The notes beneath the pieces are model-generated. The model was given only the letters and a program-made list of their open reading frames with translations. It was not told where the DNA came from and made no database searches. Position numbers and translations under genes: made by a program. Positions 1 to 7,602 of a stretch of 9,548 nucleotides of DNA are shown here, piece after piece. Position 1 is the stretch's first letter. Each line of letters starts with the position of its first letter. The DNA is from a bacterium (GTDB lineage Bacteria > JALSQH01). The stretch lies in contig JALSQH010000139.1 in assembly GCA_026985515.1 (NCBI GenBank), positions 1-9,548 of the forward strand. The letters run 5' to 3'.

Positions 1-15
1 CAGTTGTGTCAATAC

Positions 16-909
16 CTATTTAAAAAGTTTGAGAATTTCATAGTAATAGTAAGTCTTCACAAAGTAATATGTGATGGGAACGTTGAACATAAGACTATCG
101 AGTCTGTCAAGTACACCTCCATGTCCGGGAAAAATATTCCCTGAGTCTTTAATGTCAACATCCCTTTTAAGTAAAGATTCTGATAGATCTCCAAGTATTC
201 CAAAAATTCCCAGAAGCAGTCCGAGAATACCTATATACAGAGCATCCATTTTGATTCCCATGATATATTTTGTCAGTAGTGCCACAATTATTGAGGAAAT
301 TACCCCTGCGATTGCCCCTTCCCAGGTTTTTTTTGGGCTGACAACCGGGGCAAGTTTGTGTCTTCCCCATGTTTTACCAACAAAATATGCTGCAGTATCT
401 GCAAGAAATGTTGTTGCCACCACCAGTATCACATAGGCAAGCCCCATATAATCCGGTCTGGTGATCAGATCCGCGATTTTCTGAACAACAATCCCATATT
501 TTCCCACAAGCTCATTTCCTATGTTTCTGAGAAGAATCGCATGTGATATCAGCCACGCCACATACACAATGCTTACAATTGTGGATGAAATTGTTGAAAT
601 GGCAGTTTTAACATCTCTCCTGTAGAGTTGCATGATAAAAATAAAAAGGATTGCCATTGTCAGAAAGAGGTTCAGGTAGTATTCATTGCTGAAGTGTGCC
701 ACAACCACCAGAAATGTGGCAAGGGTGTAGCCGGTGATTTTCATCGGAGTGACACCTTTTATTTCCACGATTCTGTAAAATTCACTCTGACCAACAAGAA
801 CGAGAAAAAGAATAAGCAGTGAAAACCATACGCCACCAAGTATGAGAAGAATTAATGCAATGGGAAGAGCAACAATTGCCGTCATAACTCTCTGTTTCAG
901 GTCACCCAT
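16..909 (-). CDS. cdsA: Phosphatidate cytidylyltransferase (CDP-diacylglycerol synthase)
   Basis: Integral inner-membrane enzyme that condenses phosphatidic acid with CTP to give CDP-diacylglycerol, the precursor of bacterial phospholipids. The 297-residue protein has the family's usual size and is dominated by hydrophobic segments (about residues 10-40, 57-93, 105-127, 155-175, 198-240). The conserved block TFLADTAAYFVGKTWGRHK lies near residues 166-184, followed by SPKKTWEG. The C-terminal CDP-alcohol signature is intact at about 243-271: S-x-L-K-R, the K-D pair, then PGHGGVLDRLD. ATG start is supported by GGAGGA five to six bases upstream (914-919). It overlaps the 3' end of the preceding 143-residue gene by 8 bp, so it is the last complete gene of the run that begins with the subtilase. 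In many proteobacteria cdsA follows uppS and precedes dxr; uppS is not seen here, and the next gene lies beyond the window edge. Confidence 0.97.
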   Translation of the reverse strand: MGDLKQRVMTAIVALPIALILLILGGVWFSLLILFLVLVGQSEFYRIVEIKGVTPMKITGYTLATFLVVVAHFSNEYYLNLFLTMAILFIFIMQLYRRDVKTAISTISSTIVSIVYVAWLISHAILLRNIGNELVGKYGIVVQKIADLITRPDYMGLAYVILVVATTFLADTAAYFVGKTWGRHKLAPVVSPKKTWEGAIAGVISSIIVALLTKYIMGIKMDALYIGILGLLLGIFGILGDLSESLLKRDVDIKDSGNIFPGHGGVLDRLDSLMFNVPITYYFVKTYYYYEILKLFK

Positions 910-1333
910 TTTTTCCTCCGGAAAGATATATTATTTTTTTACCGGTTCTGTAGGAAATTTCTTCAATCAGAGCATTCAGCGATCTATCACTGTGAGCATC
1001 TTTACATGAGGCATCGGGATCTGCAAAGAGGAAGTTTTTATATGAGAGTTTTCTTATTGCATTTTCCGCCCTGAGCAGAAATTCTTTTTGCGAATCTTTA
1101 TTTTTTACAAGGAGAATTCCTTTTGCCCCTTTTTTATGATTAAGGGGAATGAGGAGATGTTTGAAAGGCCACGATTTCTCTACGGAAAAGGTGAGGAGGC
1201 CATTGAGGTTTAAATCAAGGCAGAAGAGAAAATTTCTCCTGATATCTTCCACGTAGTTGATGGAAGAAACGATTATATCAATGTCAAGAAGTTCTGGATA
1301 GAAAAGGTGCGGGTGGGGGAATTCACCAGGCAT
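902..1333 (-). CDS. Hypothetical protein, 143 aa, between nusB and cdsA
   Basis: I do not recognise this protein. It has no signal peptide or clear membrane segment and looks soluble, with an N-terminal half rich in beta-type hydrophobic runs (residues 17-24, 35-50, 58-64, 72-77) and a charged, helical C-terminal half (82-100, 117-128). It has two cysteines (38 and 110). The reading frame is very likely real: GGAGGG precedes the ATG at 1337-1342, the ATG shares one base with the nusB stop (TAATG), and its TGA overlaps the cdsA start by 8 bp, so it is embedded in a coupled operon. uppS (undecaprenyl diphosphate synthase) is often found just upstream of cdsA, but this protein is far too short and lacks the UppS N-terminal MDGNGRW motif, so it is not UppS. 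Function unknown; the context suggests expression together with nusB and cdsA. Confidence 0.8.
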   Translation of the reverse strand: MPGEFPHPHLFYPELLDIDIIVSSINYVEDIRRNFLFCLDLNLNGLLTFSVEKSWPFKHLLIPLNHKKGAKGILLVKNKDSQKEFLLRAENAIRKLSYKNFLFADPDASCKDAHSDRSLNALIEEISYRTGKKIIYLSGGKNG

Positions 1334-1740
1334 TATCCCTCCTTAAGAACACCGTCAAGTACTCCATTCACAAATTTTCCCGCATCCCGTGATACATACT
1401 TTTTTGCAATTTCAATTGCCTCATCAATGGCCACTTTTGGAGGAACATCCGGTGAAAAGAGAAGTTCAGCAATGGCGATTCTCAGAATGTTTCTTTCGAG
1501 AATGCCGAGCCTCTCAAATTTCCAGTTTTTTACTCTTTTTTTTATTTTTTCATCGATAAGTGATCTGTTTTCAAGAATTGTCTCAATGAGAAAGAGAAGG
1601 TAATCTTTTATCTTTTCGAAGTCACTTATATTTCCGTAGGAAATTTCTTCTTCGAGGGCCTTCCTTTCCCACCTGTCTAAAAGATCCATCTTGTAGAGGA
1701 TCTTGAGCGCCTCTTCTCTTGCCCGCCTTCTTTCTCTCAT
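1333..1740 (-). CDS. nusB: Transcription antitermination factor NusB
   Basis: Small all-helical RNA-binding protein that binds boxA RNA with NusE (ribosomal protein S10) and suppresses premature termination, notably in rRNA operons. The 135 residues match the usual length. Family hallmarks are the Arg-rich N-terminus ([15 protein letters not shown]) with the first helix, the W-x(3)-R-L-x-I-L-E-R-x-I-L-R stretch around residues 73-87, the P-x-x-V-A-I-D-E-A-x-E-I-A-K-K-Y segment (100-116), and the closing K-F-V-N-G-V-L-D. The ATG overlaps the ribH stop as ATGA (4 bp); no strong ribosome binding site precedes it, so translational coupling to ribH is likely. The ribH-nusB pairing is widespread in bacteria. 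Its TAA shares a base with the next ATG. Confidence 0.95.
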   Translation of the reverse strand: MRERRRAREEALKILYKMDLLDRWERKALEEEISYGNISDFEKIKDYLLFLIETILENRSLIDEKIKKRVKNWKFERLGILERNILRIAIAELLFSPDVPPKVAIDEAIEIAKKYVSRDAGKFVNGVLDGVLKEG

Positions 1741-2201
1741 TTTATGTTTCTCAGAAGATTTGCCATTTCAATCGCTGATAGAGCAGCATCGAATCCCTTG
1801 TTGCCCATCTTGGTGCCGGCTCTTTCAATGGCCTGCTCAATTGTATCTGTGGTGAGAACTCCAAATGAAATTGGAACCCCTGTCTGCAACATGGTATTTG
1901 CAATTCCCTTGGTTGTTTCTGCAGCAATATACTCAAAATGGGGGGTTCCGCCCCGTATAATGGCAGATAAACAGATTATGGCATCATATTTTCCTTTTTC
2001 AGCCAGTTTTTTTGCGACAAGGGGAATCTCAAAGGAGCCCGGAGTCCAGAATATTTCAACATCTTCTTCTTTTCCCCCATGTCTTTTTATGGCATCCATG
2101 GCGCCTTCGAGAAGTGCCCGGGTGATGAAATTATTGAATCTGGAAACAACAATTGCAAGTTTAAGACCCGATGCATCAAGTTTGCCCTCATAAATTTTCA
2201 T
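1737..2201 (-). CDS. ribH: 6,7-dimethyl-8-ribityllumazine synthase
   Basis: Penultimate step of riboflavin synthesis: condenses 5-amino-6-ribitylamino-uracil with 3,4-dihydroxy-2-butanone 4-phosphate to form the lumazine; family members assemble as pentamers or 60-mer capsids in the cytoplasm. 154 residues, the usual length. Conserved elements are all present: VSRFN (19-23) with the ring-stacking Phe22, PGSFEIPL (54-61), the [13 protein letters not shown] segment with catalytic His88, PISFGVLT (110-117), and the phosphate-binding Arg127 in [11 protein letters not shown]. The numbering coincides with the well-studied Bacillus protein. The ATG overlaps the ribBA stop by 4 bp (ATGA), preceded by AGGGGG, and its own stop overlaps nusB in the same way. 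It lies fourth of the four rib genes here. Confidence 0.97.
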   Translation of the reverse strand: MKIYEGKLDASGLKLAIVVSRFNNFITRALLEGAMDAIKRHGGKEEDVEIFWTPGSFEIPLVAKKLAEKGKYDAIICLSAIIRGGTPHFEYIAAETTKGIANTMLQTGVPISFGVLTTDTIEQAIERAGTKMGNKGFDAALSAIEMANLLRNIK

Positions 2202-3424
2202 TTTTCCCCCTTTTTAAGCTTTTCTTCAAGGTTGAGAAGGTGTCCCATTTTTTTCTCTTTGGTTAACAGATAATCTCGATTTACCTCATTTGGTTCTATA
2301 ACTATGGGAACTCTTTCAACCACCTCAAGTCCATATCCTGACAATCCTTTTATTTTCTTTGGATTATTTGTCATCAATCTCATTTTTCTAACTCCCAGAT
2401 CTTTGAGAATCTGTGCACCCAGACCATAGTCCCTGAGGTCTGCACCAAAACCAAGATGATGATTTGCCTCCACAGTGTCGTATCCCTGGTCCTGAAGTGC
2501 GTATGCCTTTATTTTGTTGACGAGTCCGATTCCTCTTCCCTCCTGCCTCATATACACCAGAACCCCTTTTCCCTCCCTTTCTATCATCCTCATGGCGGTG
2601 TGAAGTTGATCCCCACAATCGCATCTGAGAGATCCGAAGGTATCTCCGGTTAGACACTCTGAGTGGACTCTCACCAGTACCGGCTCATCAGGATTTATCT
2701 CACCCTTAACAAGGGCAACATGCTCCTTGTCGTCAATGTCGTTGGTGTAAACGATTATTCTGAAATGCCCGTACTTTGTGGGAAGGTCTGCCTCAGCGGC
2801 CCGGTGAACGAGAGATTCATTTCTCAATCTGTATTCAATTATATCTGCAACAGTTACTATTTTGAGATTGTGTTTTTCGGCAAATTTTTCAAGATCAGGT
2901 CTCCGAGCCATTGTACCATCATCTTTCATTATCTCGCAAATCACAGCAGCAGGTTTAAGACCTGCCAGTTTCATCAGATCAACGGATCCTTCTGTCTGAC
3001 CTGTCCTGACGAGTACTCCTCCTTTTCGTGCAATGAGAGGGAAAACATGTCCCGGTCTGACGAAGTCTTCCGGTCTGGAATTCTCATCAACTATTTTTCT
3101 GATGGTTACTGATCTATCATACGCTGAAATGCCCGTTGTTATCCCCTCTCTGGCGTCTACCGAAACGGTGAAGGCTGTGCCGAATCTTGATGTGTTTTCG
3201 GGGACCATTGGCTTCAGGTCAAGCCTGTCAGCAATACTCTGATCCACAGCCACACAGATTAATCCCCTTCCTTCTTTTGCCATGAAATTTATTGCCTCTG
3301 GAGTGGCAAACTCTGCTGCTATTACAAGGTCTCCCTCATTTTCCCTGTCCTCGTCGTCCATCATTATGACCATCTCTCCCCTTCTGACTGCTTCAATTGC
3401 TTCTTCTACTGCCTTTATGGACAT
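2198..3424 (-). CDS. ribBA: Bifunctional 3,4-dihydroxy-2-butanone-4-phosphate synthase / GTP cyclohydrolase II
   Basis: Supplies both branches of riboflavin synthesis: ribulose 5-phosphate to dihydroxybutanone phosphate (N-terminal domain) and GTP to the diaminopyrimidine (C-terminal domain). 408 residues from the chosen start. N-terminal domain (about 1-200): [14 protein letters not shown] metal/substrate loop, [65 protein letters not shown]-terminal domain (about 205-395): [18 protein letters not shown] with the three zinc cysteines, [41 protein letters not shown]. Both active sites look complete, unlike degenerate RibBX forms. I chose the ATG at 3424 because AAAGGAGGAGGA sits 5-8 bases upstream and the ribE stop is one base away; an ATG 36 bases further upstream (3460) has no ribosome binding site and would overlap ribE by 35 bp. 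Confidence 0.96.
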   Translation of the reverse strand: MSIKAVEEAIEAVRRGEMVIMMDDEDRENEGDLVIAAEFATPEAINFMAKEGRGLICVAVDQSIADRLDLKPMVPENTSRFGTAFTVSVDAREGITTGISAYDRSVTIRKIVDENSRPEDFVRPGHVFPLIARKGGVLVRTGQTEGSVDLMKLAGLKPAAVICEIMKDDGTMARRPDLEKFAEKHNLKIVTVADIIEYRLRNESLVHRAAEADLPTKYGHFRIIVYTNDIDDKEHVALVKGEINPDEPVLVRVHSECLTGDTFGSLRCDCGDQLHTAMRMIEREGKGVLVYMRQEGRGIGLVNKIKAYALQDQGYDTVEANHHLGFGADLRDYGLGAQILKDLGVRKMRLMTNNPKKIKGLSGYGLEVVERVPIVIEPNEVNRDYLLTKEKKMGHLLNLEEKLKKGEK

Positions 3425-3425
3425 T

Positions 3426-4085
3426 TTATCCTCCTCCTTTAAAATAGGGGCTGTTTTCAATTATGTTTTTTATTTTTTCGTCGCTTCCCACCATTTTTTC
3501 AAGCGTATTTGCCACATACTTGGCAATGATGTCATATTCGATGTTAACAATGCTTCCGGGAGAGTATGTGTGAAAAATGGTTTTTTCCCATGTGTGGGGA
3601 ATTATGGTCACTTTGAAGTAGTTAACCCCGGTTTCATTTACGGTCAGACTAACCCCGTCAACTGCGATGCTTCCCTTTTCCACAACCCATTTCATATGAG
3701 AGGGATCGGGAATCTGAACGGTAACCACCCTGCTGTCACCCACTTCAACGATGGAAATGATTTTTCCTGTTTCATCAACATGGCCCTGAACGATGTGTCC
3801 GCCGAAAAAGGAGTCAGGTTTCATGGGCTTCTCAAGGTTGATTTCATCTCCAGTTTTGAGATACTTCAGGTTGCTTCTGGAGAGCGTCTCAAGAGAGGCG
3901 AAGGCGGTGAATCTATCATCATTTACTTCAGTTGCAGTGAGACATACTCCATTTATTGCTATGGAGTCGCCGACTTTAACATCTTTTAGAAATTCTTCTC
4001 CGGTCCAGATTACCAGCTCTCTGCCCTTTTCACTGTCTCTGGTACTTGCTATTTTTCCTGTTTTTTCAACAAGACCTGTGAACAT
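3426..4085 (-). CDS. ribE: Riboflavin synthase, alpha subunit
   Basis: Last step of the pathway: dismutation of two 6,7-dimethyl-8-ribityllumazine molecules into riboflavin and the ribitylamino-pyrimidine. 219 residues, near the usual length. Two tandem lumazine-binding barrels are visible: domain 1 (about 1-96) starts with the diagnostic MFTGLVE and carries [10 protein letters not shown]; domain 2 (about 97-200) starts [13 protein letters not shown] and carries [11 protein letters not shown] and IPHTWEKT. A charged helical tail (about 190-219) ends the protein, as in the trimer-forming family. The ATG directly abuts the ribD TAA (TAAATG), with GGGAGG about 11 bases upstream (4097-4102) inside ribD. 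One base separates its stop from the ribBA ATG. Called ribC in E. coli nomenclature. Confidence 0.97.
   Translation of the reverse strand: MFTGLVEKTGKIASTRDSEKGRELVIWTGEEFLKDVKVGDSIAINGVCLTATEVNDDRFTAFASLETLSRSNLKYLKTGDEINLEKPMKPDSFFGGHIVQGHVDETGKIISIVEVGDSRVVTVQIPDPSHMKWVVEKGSIAVDGVSLTVNETGVNYFKVTIIPHTWEKTIFHTYSPGSIVNIEYDIIAKYVANTLEKMVGSDEKIKNIIENSPYFKGGG
3430..3440 (-). promoter_or_regulatory. Ribosome binding site deciding the ATG start of ribBA
   Basis: AAAGGAGGAGG lies at the end of ribE, 5-8 bases before the ATG at 3424 depending on which GGAGG is used. It supports the shorter ribBA start over the ATG at 3460, which has no such site. Confidence 0.8.
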
Positions 4086-5207
4086 TTATGAAAAAACCTC
4101 CCTCAAAATTTCAGGATGAAACAGGTGTAGCTTTACATCACCATTTGTGAATCTTTTTACTTTTTCAGTGATAAATCTTTTTGCCTTTTTCATTTCCCCT
4201 ATGCTGAATGTTGAGCCTATTTTTAAGCAATCTCCCAACATCGCAGGAGCAAAGTAAATCAGAAGCTCACTGGCAAGGTCGTCCTCAATAACTTTACTTG
4301 CTAAAAAAGCACCCCCTTCTATTCCAATTTTTATAATTCCCTCCTCTGCCAGGATGCTGAAAACTTCCCTTAAATTAATTTTATCCCTGCAGTTATTTAT
4401 TTCAATAAGTTCATGACCGTTTTGCTTTACCAGATTGAGAAGACTCTGATCAGGCTTTGAGCGGTTGCCACAGTAGAAAATTTTAGTTTTTGCAGAGGAA
4501 TCAAGGATTTTTAGTCCTGCATGGATTCTGAGGTCGGGATCAATAATGACTCTGACAGGTTGATGGTTACTTTTTACATATCTTACAGTCAACCGGGGGT
4601 CATCTTTCAATACTGTGTTAATTCCCACCATTATTGCGTCTAAACCTTTTCTCCACCTGTGAGTATCCTTCCTTGCTTCCTCACCAGTTATCCACTTTGA
4701 ATCACCTGTAAGAGTTGCCATGCATCCGTCAATGGTCAGAGCTACCTTTATAGATATCCACGGGTTTCCTGTTTTAATCCAGTGGATGAAGTGTCTGTTA
4801 AGCATCTTCGCTTCTCTTTCCAGGACACCGGTTTTCACTTCAATTCCAGCCTTCTTTAACCTTTCAACTCCTCCACTTGCAACAGGATTGGGATCCCTCA
4901 TTCCAATGACCACCCGCCTGATTCCTGCTCTTATGATCTTTTCTGTGCATGGGGGTGTTCTTCCATAGTGATTGCAGGGTTCAAGGTTAACATACAGAGC
5001 AGCTCCTCTTGCCCGGGATCCTGCTTTTTCAATTGCTATTGCTTCTGCATGAGGTTCCCCCGCTCTTCTGTGATAACCTGTGGAAATAATTTTTCCATTT
5101 TTTACTATGACCGCACCAACATGGGGGTTTGGGGAGGTAGTTCCTTCACCCTTTCGTGCAAGGGCAAGGGCCCTTTTCATGAAGTATTCATCATTCTTCT
5201 CTGGCAC
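4086..5207 (-). CDS. ribD: Bifunctional diaminohydroxyphosphoribosylaminopyrimidine deaminase / 5-amino-6-(5-phosphoribosylamino)uracil reductase
   Basis: Second and third steps of the GTP branch of riboflavin synthesis: zinc-dependent deamination of the pyrimidine and NADPH reduction of the ribosyl side chain. 373 residues, typical. Deaminase domain (about 1-145): NPHVGAVIV, the zinc/catalytic HAE (His53, Glu55) and EPCNHYGRTPPC with zinc ligands Cys78 and Cys87. Reductase domain (about 148-373): PWISIKVALTIDG, GDSKWITGEEAR, DAIMVGINTVLKDDPRLTVR, and GIEGGAFLASKVI near the C-terminus. The start codon is GTG: TAAGGAGG (5212-5219) lies four bases upstream, and the next ATG (codon 10) has no such site. 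The first 17 bp overlap the 3' end of the subtilase gene, and the ribosome binding site is inside that gene, so ribD is tied transcriptionally to the protease. Confidence 0.96.
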   Translation of the reverse strand: MPEKNDEYFMKRALALARKGEGTTSPNPHVGAVIVKNGKIISTGYHRRAGEPHAEAIAIEKAGSRARGAALYVNLEPCNHYGRTPPCTEKIIRAGIRRVVIGMRDPNPVASGGVERLKKAGIEVKTGVLEREAKMLNRHFIHWIKTGNPWISIKVALTIDGCMATLTGDSKWITGEEARKDTHRWRKGLDAIMVGINTVLKDDPRLTVRYVKSNHQPVRVIIDPDLRIHAGLKILDSSAKTKIFYCGNRSKPDQSLLNLVKQNGHELIEINNCRDKINLREVFSILAEEGIIKIGIEGGAFLASKVIEDDLASELLIYFAPAMLGDCLKIGSTFSIGEMKKAKRFITEKVKRFTNGDVKLHLFHPEILREVFS

Positions 5208-7542
5208 TTTTCCTCCTTACAAAGAAGTAGGGAAGAAGAAACAGAAGCAGAACAGGATCAAAGGATGATCCATTTCCTGTGTGACATCCACAACCTGTGG
5301 ATGGCTCGGGAAATTCCACCGTGAGTGTTTTATATGTTACGGTTTCGTCATATGGAGAGGTTGCAGAAATTTTGATATAGTACTTTTTCTCAGTGAGGTC
5401 ACTCAGTTTCACCTGATGTCGTATTGAGTAACTCATAATCACCACATCCCTTTTACTTGAGTTGTCACTCCAGTATTCAACCTTTGTATCTGCAAGGCGG
5501 TTGGTCTGCCAGGTCAGATCAATTTCACCATAGACTGAATCGACGGAAATTTTCACATTTTTTATGGATAAAGGATCCCTGTTCAGTGATTCCCTTGTTA
5601 GCATACTGGATAAACCCCTGAGGTTGAATTTCCCGTAACCCCAGATATTATTAGGTACTTCACCTGTGAAGAAGTCGGAGATGGCATTTGAGGTTATCAG
5701 ATTCCTCACTTCCTCAAAGGATAGATCCTCTTCCATTTCAAGCAGAAGAGCTATCCCTCCTGCAACCATTGGAGAAGCCATGCTGGTGCCTTCCATAACA
5801 TCGTGGAACTGGTCAATAACAAACTGAGAATCAATATTTACATTCTGGGACATTGAGGAGATTATCCACTCTCCAGGCGCCGTTATATCGGGTTTGTAGA
5901 TATTTGTGTTGCATCCCCCCCTGCTGGAAAAATCACTTATATCACCAACAGTTGCCCCACTGACAGAGACCACATACCGCTGTCCATTGATTGTGGCTAT
6001 CCAGCTTGTTCGTGTGACAAATGATCCCACCCCAATTATTTCTGGAGCTGTTGCCGGTACTGTAACTGTACACCAGTTGTCCCCGTAAAAAACTTTTATG
6101 TCTTCAGGGATGCCATTCTCATACACCCTCACAAAATGGGAATCCTGCCCCTCAGGTCCTGATTGAAACTCCCCGCTACTGTTTACCACCCAGGCATCAA
6201 ATCTGGTGTCATAGGATGTGTCTCTCTGGAAACCTATGAACCAGCTGTAGTGATAAAAATTGTTGTTTTCAGGATGAAACAGGAACACAGACTCTATTTT
6301 GTAGTTGGTGATATTCTGACCGGAGCTCATTCCTATTGTTGCAATCTTATTCCCGTTGACAGAGACATCTTCTGTGCAGACAAGGTTGTTGCACCCGGAA
6401 GAGGTGCATGAGCAGTTTGATGTGGAGAAATTAACGCTGTTCCTGTAAATTACATCTCCATTTTCATCTACTGCCATTATCCTGAAATTGATGTCTTTTA
6501 CAGACCAGATATCAAGGTAAAGATCATTTTCACCACTGCTGTCCATAACTGCTCCGAGGGGGGACATGTAGGGAATAATTTCAAGCCATCCTGTTTCTGC
6601 AGTTGCCACACCACTGAAATGGGGCGTTTGATCAGCCTGGTTGCCGGCAGCTGCAACTATGATTCTTCCCCTGCTTACCAGTTTTTCAAGTTCATTTTCC
6701 ACCCATGTGGTGCCGTCATGGGGACCTGCGTCACTTCCGAAACTCATATTTATGACCACCGGCATCTGTAATTGGTTTGCTTTATTTATTATGTATCTCG
6801 CTGCATCAACAACGGAGGATTCATCAAACAAGCTTTTAACCACGATGAGGGTGGCTTCTGGTGCCACACCTGTGTATTTGCTGTTATTACCTGCTGCTAT
6901 ACCAGCCACATGGGTACCATGTCCGATGGAGGGATTGTCAAAGGTCCCCTTGTCATTGGATGGACATTTTAGATTGTTTATGTCAACTGCGTCGCATTCA
7001 TAACCATAGTCAAAACCTTCAGGGTAGTGGTCAGGATGCCCGGATATTGTTTGATCCCATAAAAAGGCGATCCTTGTGGAACCATCCGGGTTTTTAAAGT
7101 CGGGATGATAGATGTCAATTCCGGTGTCAATTATTCCAATCAGTACTCCTTTTCCATTCACGGGAAAACCGGTTTCCACACCATTGTGCCAGACTGTTCC
7201 TCCAATTGCTGGTACGGCTATATTCAAAAGCGGGTGCATCCTGTGGGAGAGGATTACTTTCTCGCCAAATCTATCCATCAATTCTTTTATTTGCGCCGGT
7301 GTGGCCCATCCACTGCAGTAATCTTCACCACAGCTCTTCAAAATAATATTGTTTTCCCGAAAGAAATTTTTTGCCTCTGATGTGTCGTGTAAATCCCTGA
7401 CTACTACCGGAATAAGTTGAAATGGAGGTGCACCTGCCTGAAGCTGAATTGATTCACTTCTGTACAGTGCAATGTTAAGAAAAGGATCGGAATAAAGGAT
7501 TAAGGGAAAAAAGAGTAAAAGAAAATAAACGACTTTTTTCAT
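5191..7542 (-). CDS. Secreted S8 (subtilisin-family) serine protease with FnIII-like domain and C-terminal CGC / membrane / RRK tail
   Basis: Predicted exported endopeptidase, 783 residues. Signal peptide at 1-18 (MKK, then a hydrophobic core), a probable inhibitory propeptide (about 40-105), then the S8 domain: Asp139 in GIIDTGIDIYHPDF, His211 in GHGTHVAGIAAG, oxyanion Asn301 in VAAAGN, and Ser587 in GTSMASPMVAGG, so the triad is intact. Asn301 to Ser587 spans 286 residues against about 66 in subtilisin, indicating an inserted domain of roughly 220 residues with a cysteine cluster at 377-389 (NCSCTSSGCNNLVC). Residues about 660-745 look like a fibronectin type III/purple-acid-phosphatase N-terminal beta sandwich. 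The end (CGC at 751-753, hydrophobic 762-775, then RRK) resembles MYXO-CTERM-type sorting tails, implying surface anchoring or processed release. ATG at 7542 is preceded by GAGGAGGAG; a GTG at 7569 is unlikely because it would precede the signal peptide. First gene of the rib run. Confidence 0.93.
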   Translation of the reverse strand: MKKVVYFLLLFFPLILYSDPFLNIALYRSESIQLQAGAPPFQLIPVVVRDLHDTSEAKNFFRENNIILKSCGEDYCSGWATPAQIKELMDRFGEKVILSHRMHPLLNIAVPAIGGTVWHNGVETGFPVNGKGVLIGIIDTGIDIYHPDFKNPDGSTRIAFLWDQTISGHPDHYPEGFDYGYECDAVDINNLKCPSNDKGTFDNPSIGHGTHVAGIAAGNNSKYTGVAPEATLIVVKSLFDESSVVDAARYIINKANQLQMPVVINMSFGSDAGPHDGTTWVENELEKLVSRGRIIVAAAGNQADQTPHFSGVATAETGWLEIIPYMSPLGAVMDSSGENDLYLDIWSVKDINFRIMAVDENGDVIYRNSVNFSTSNCSCTSSGCNNLVCTEDVSVNGNKIATIGMSSGQNITNYKIESVFLFHPENNNFYHYSWFIGFQRDTSYDTRFDAWVVNSSGEFQSGPEGQDSHFVRVYENGIPEDIKVFYGDNWCTVTVPATAPEIIGVGSFVTRTSWIATINGQRYVVSVSGATVGDISDFSSRGGCNTNIYKPDITAPGEWIISSMSQNVNIDSQFVIDQFHDVMEGTSMASPMVAGGIALLLEMEEDLSFEEVRNLITSNAISDFFTGEVPNNIWGYGKFNLRGLSSMLTRESLNRDPLSIKNVKISVDSVYGEIDLTWQTNRLADTKVEYWSDNSSKRDVVIMSYSIRHQVKLSDLTEKKYYIKISATSPYDETVTYKTLTVEFPEPSTGCGCHTGNGSSFDPVLLLFLLPYFFVRRKSAREE
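5212..5219 (-). promoter_or_regulatory. Ribosome binding site deciding the GTG start of ribD
   Basis: TAAGGAGG, a very strong anti-Shine-Dalgarno match, ends four bases before the GTG at 5207. It lies within the last codons of the subtilase gene, so ribD can be translated independently although the frames overlap. Confidence 0.8.
5285..5303. repeat. Perfect 8-bp inverted repeat with 3-nt loop in the subtilase C-terminal tail
   Basis: CATCCACA and TGTGGATG flank the triplet ACC. The repeat lies in the codons for the STGCGC linker just before the terminal membrane segment. In the mRNA it could form an 8-bp stem about 80 nt before the ribD start. No U-run follows, so it is not an intrinsic terminator. 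It may simply reflect Cys/Gly/Thr codons. Confidence 0.5.
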
Positions 7543-7547
7543 ATTCT

Positions 7548-7554
7548 CCTCCTC
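7548..7554 (-). promoter_or_regulatory. Ribosome binding site deciding the ATG start of the subtilase
   Basis: GAGGAGG ends five bases before the ATG at 7542, which directly starts a classic signal peptide (MKK plus hydrophobic core). This supports the 783-residue product over a GTG start at 7569. Confidence 0.75.
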
Positions 7555-7602
7555 AGCACAAAATAACACATCTTAAATATTTTCCCCTCTTTGCGGTTAT
7601 TT

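Noticed and set aside
1-15. TTGACA on the minus strand (7-12) just after the cdsA stop; could be a -35 box or a TTG start of a following gene such as dxr
   Set aside because: Only 15 bases are visible, with no -10 box in view and no good ribosome binding site; not supportable.
1744-2193. 149-codon plus-strand open frame opposite ribH
   Set aside because: Antisense shadow of ribH, whose catalytic residues are all present.
3282-3989. 235-codon plus-strand open frame opposite ribBA/ribE
   Set aside because: Shadow of two unmistakable minus-strand genes; its translation shows no family features and it has no ribosome binding site.
5201-5216. TGGCAC on the plus strand resembling a sigma-54 -24 element
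   Set aside because: No GC follows at the required 10-bp distance; it is the complement of the ribD start and ribosome binding site region.
7175-7200. TGGCACAAT on the minus strand inside the subtilase, resembling a second sigma-54 element
   Set aside because: The -12 element is absent (TG instead of GC at the right spacing).
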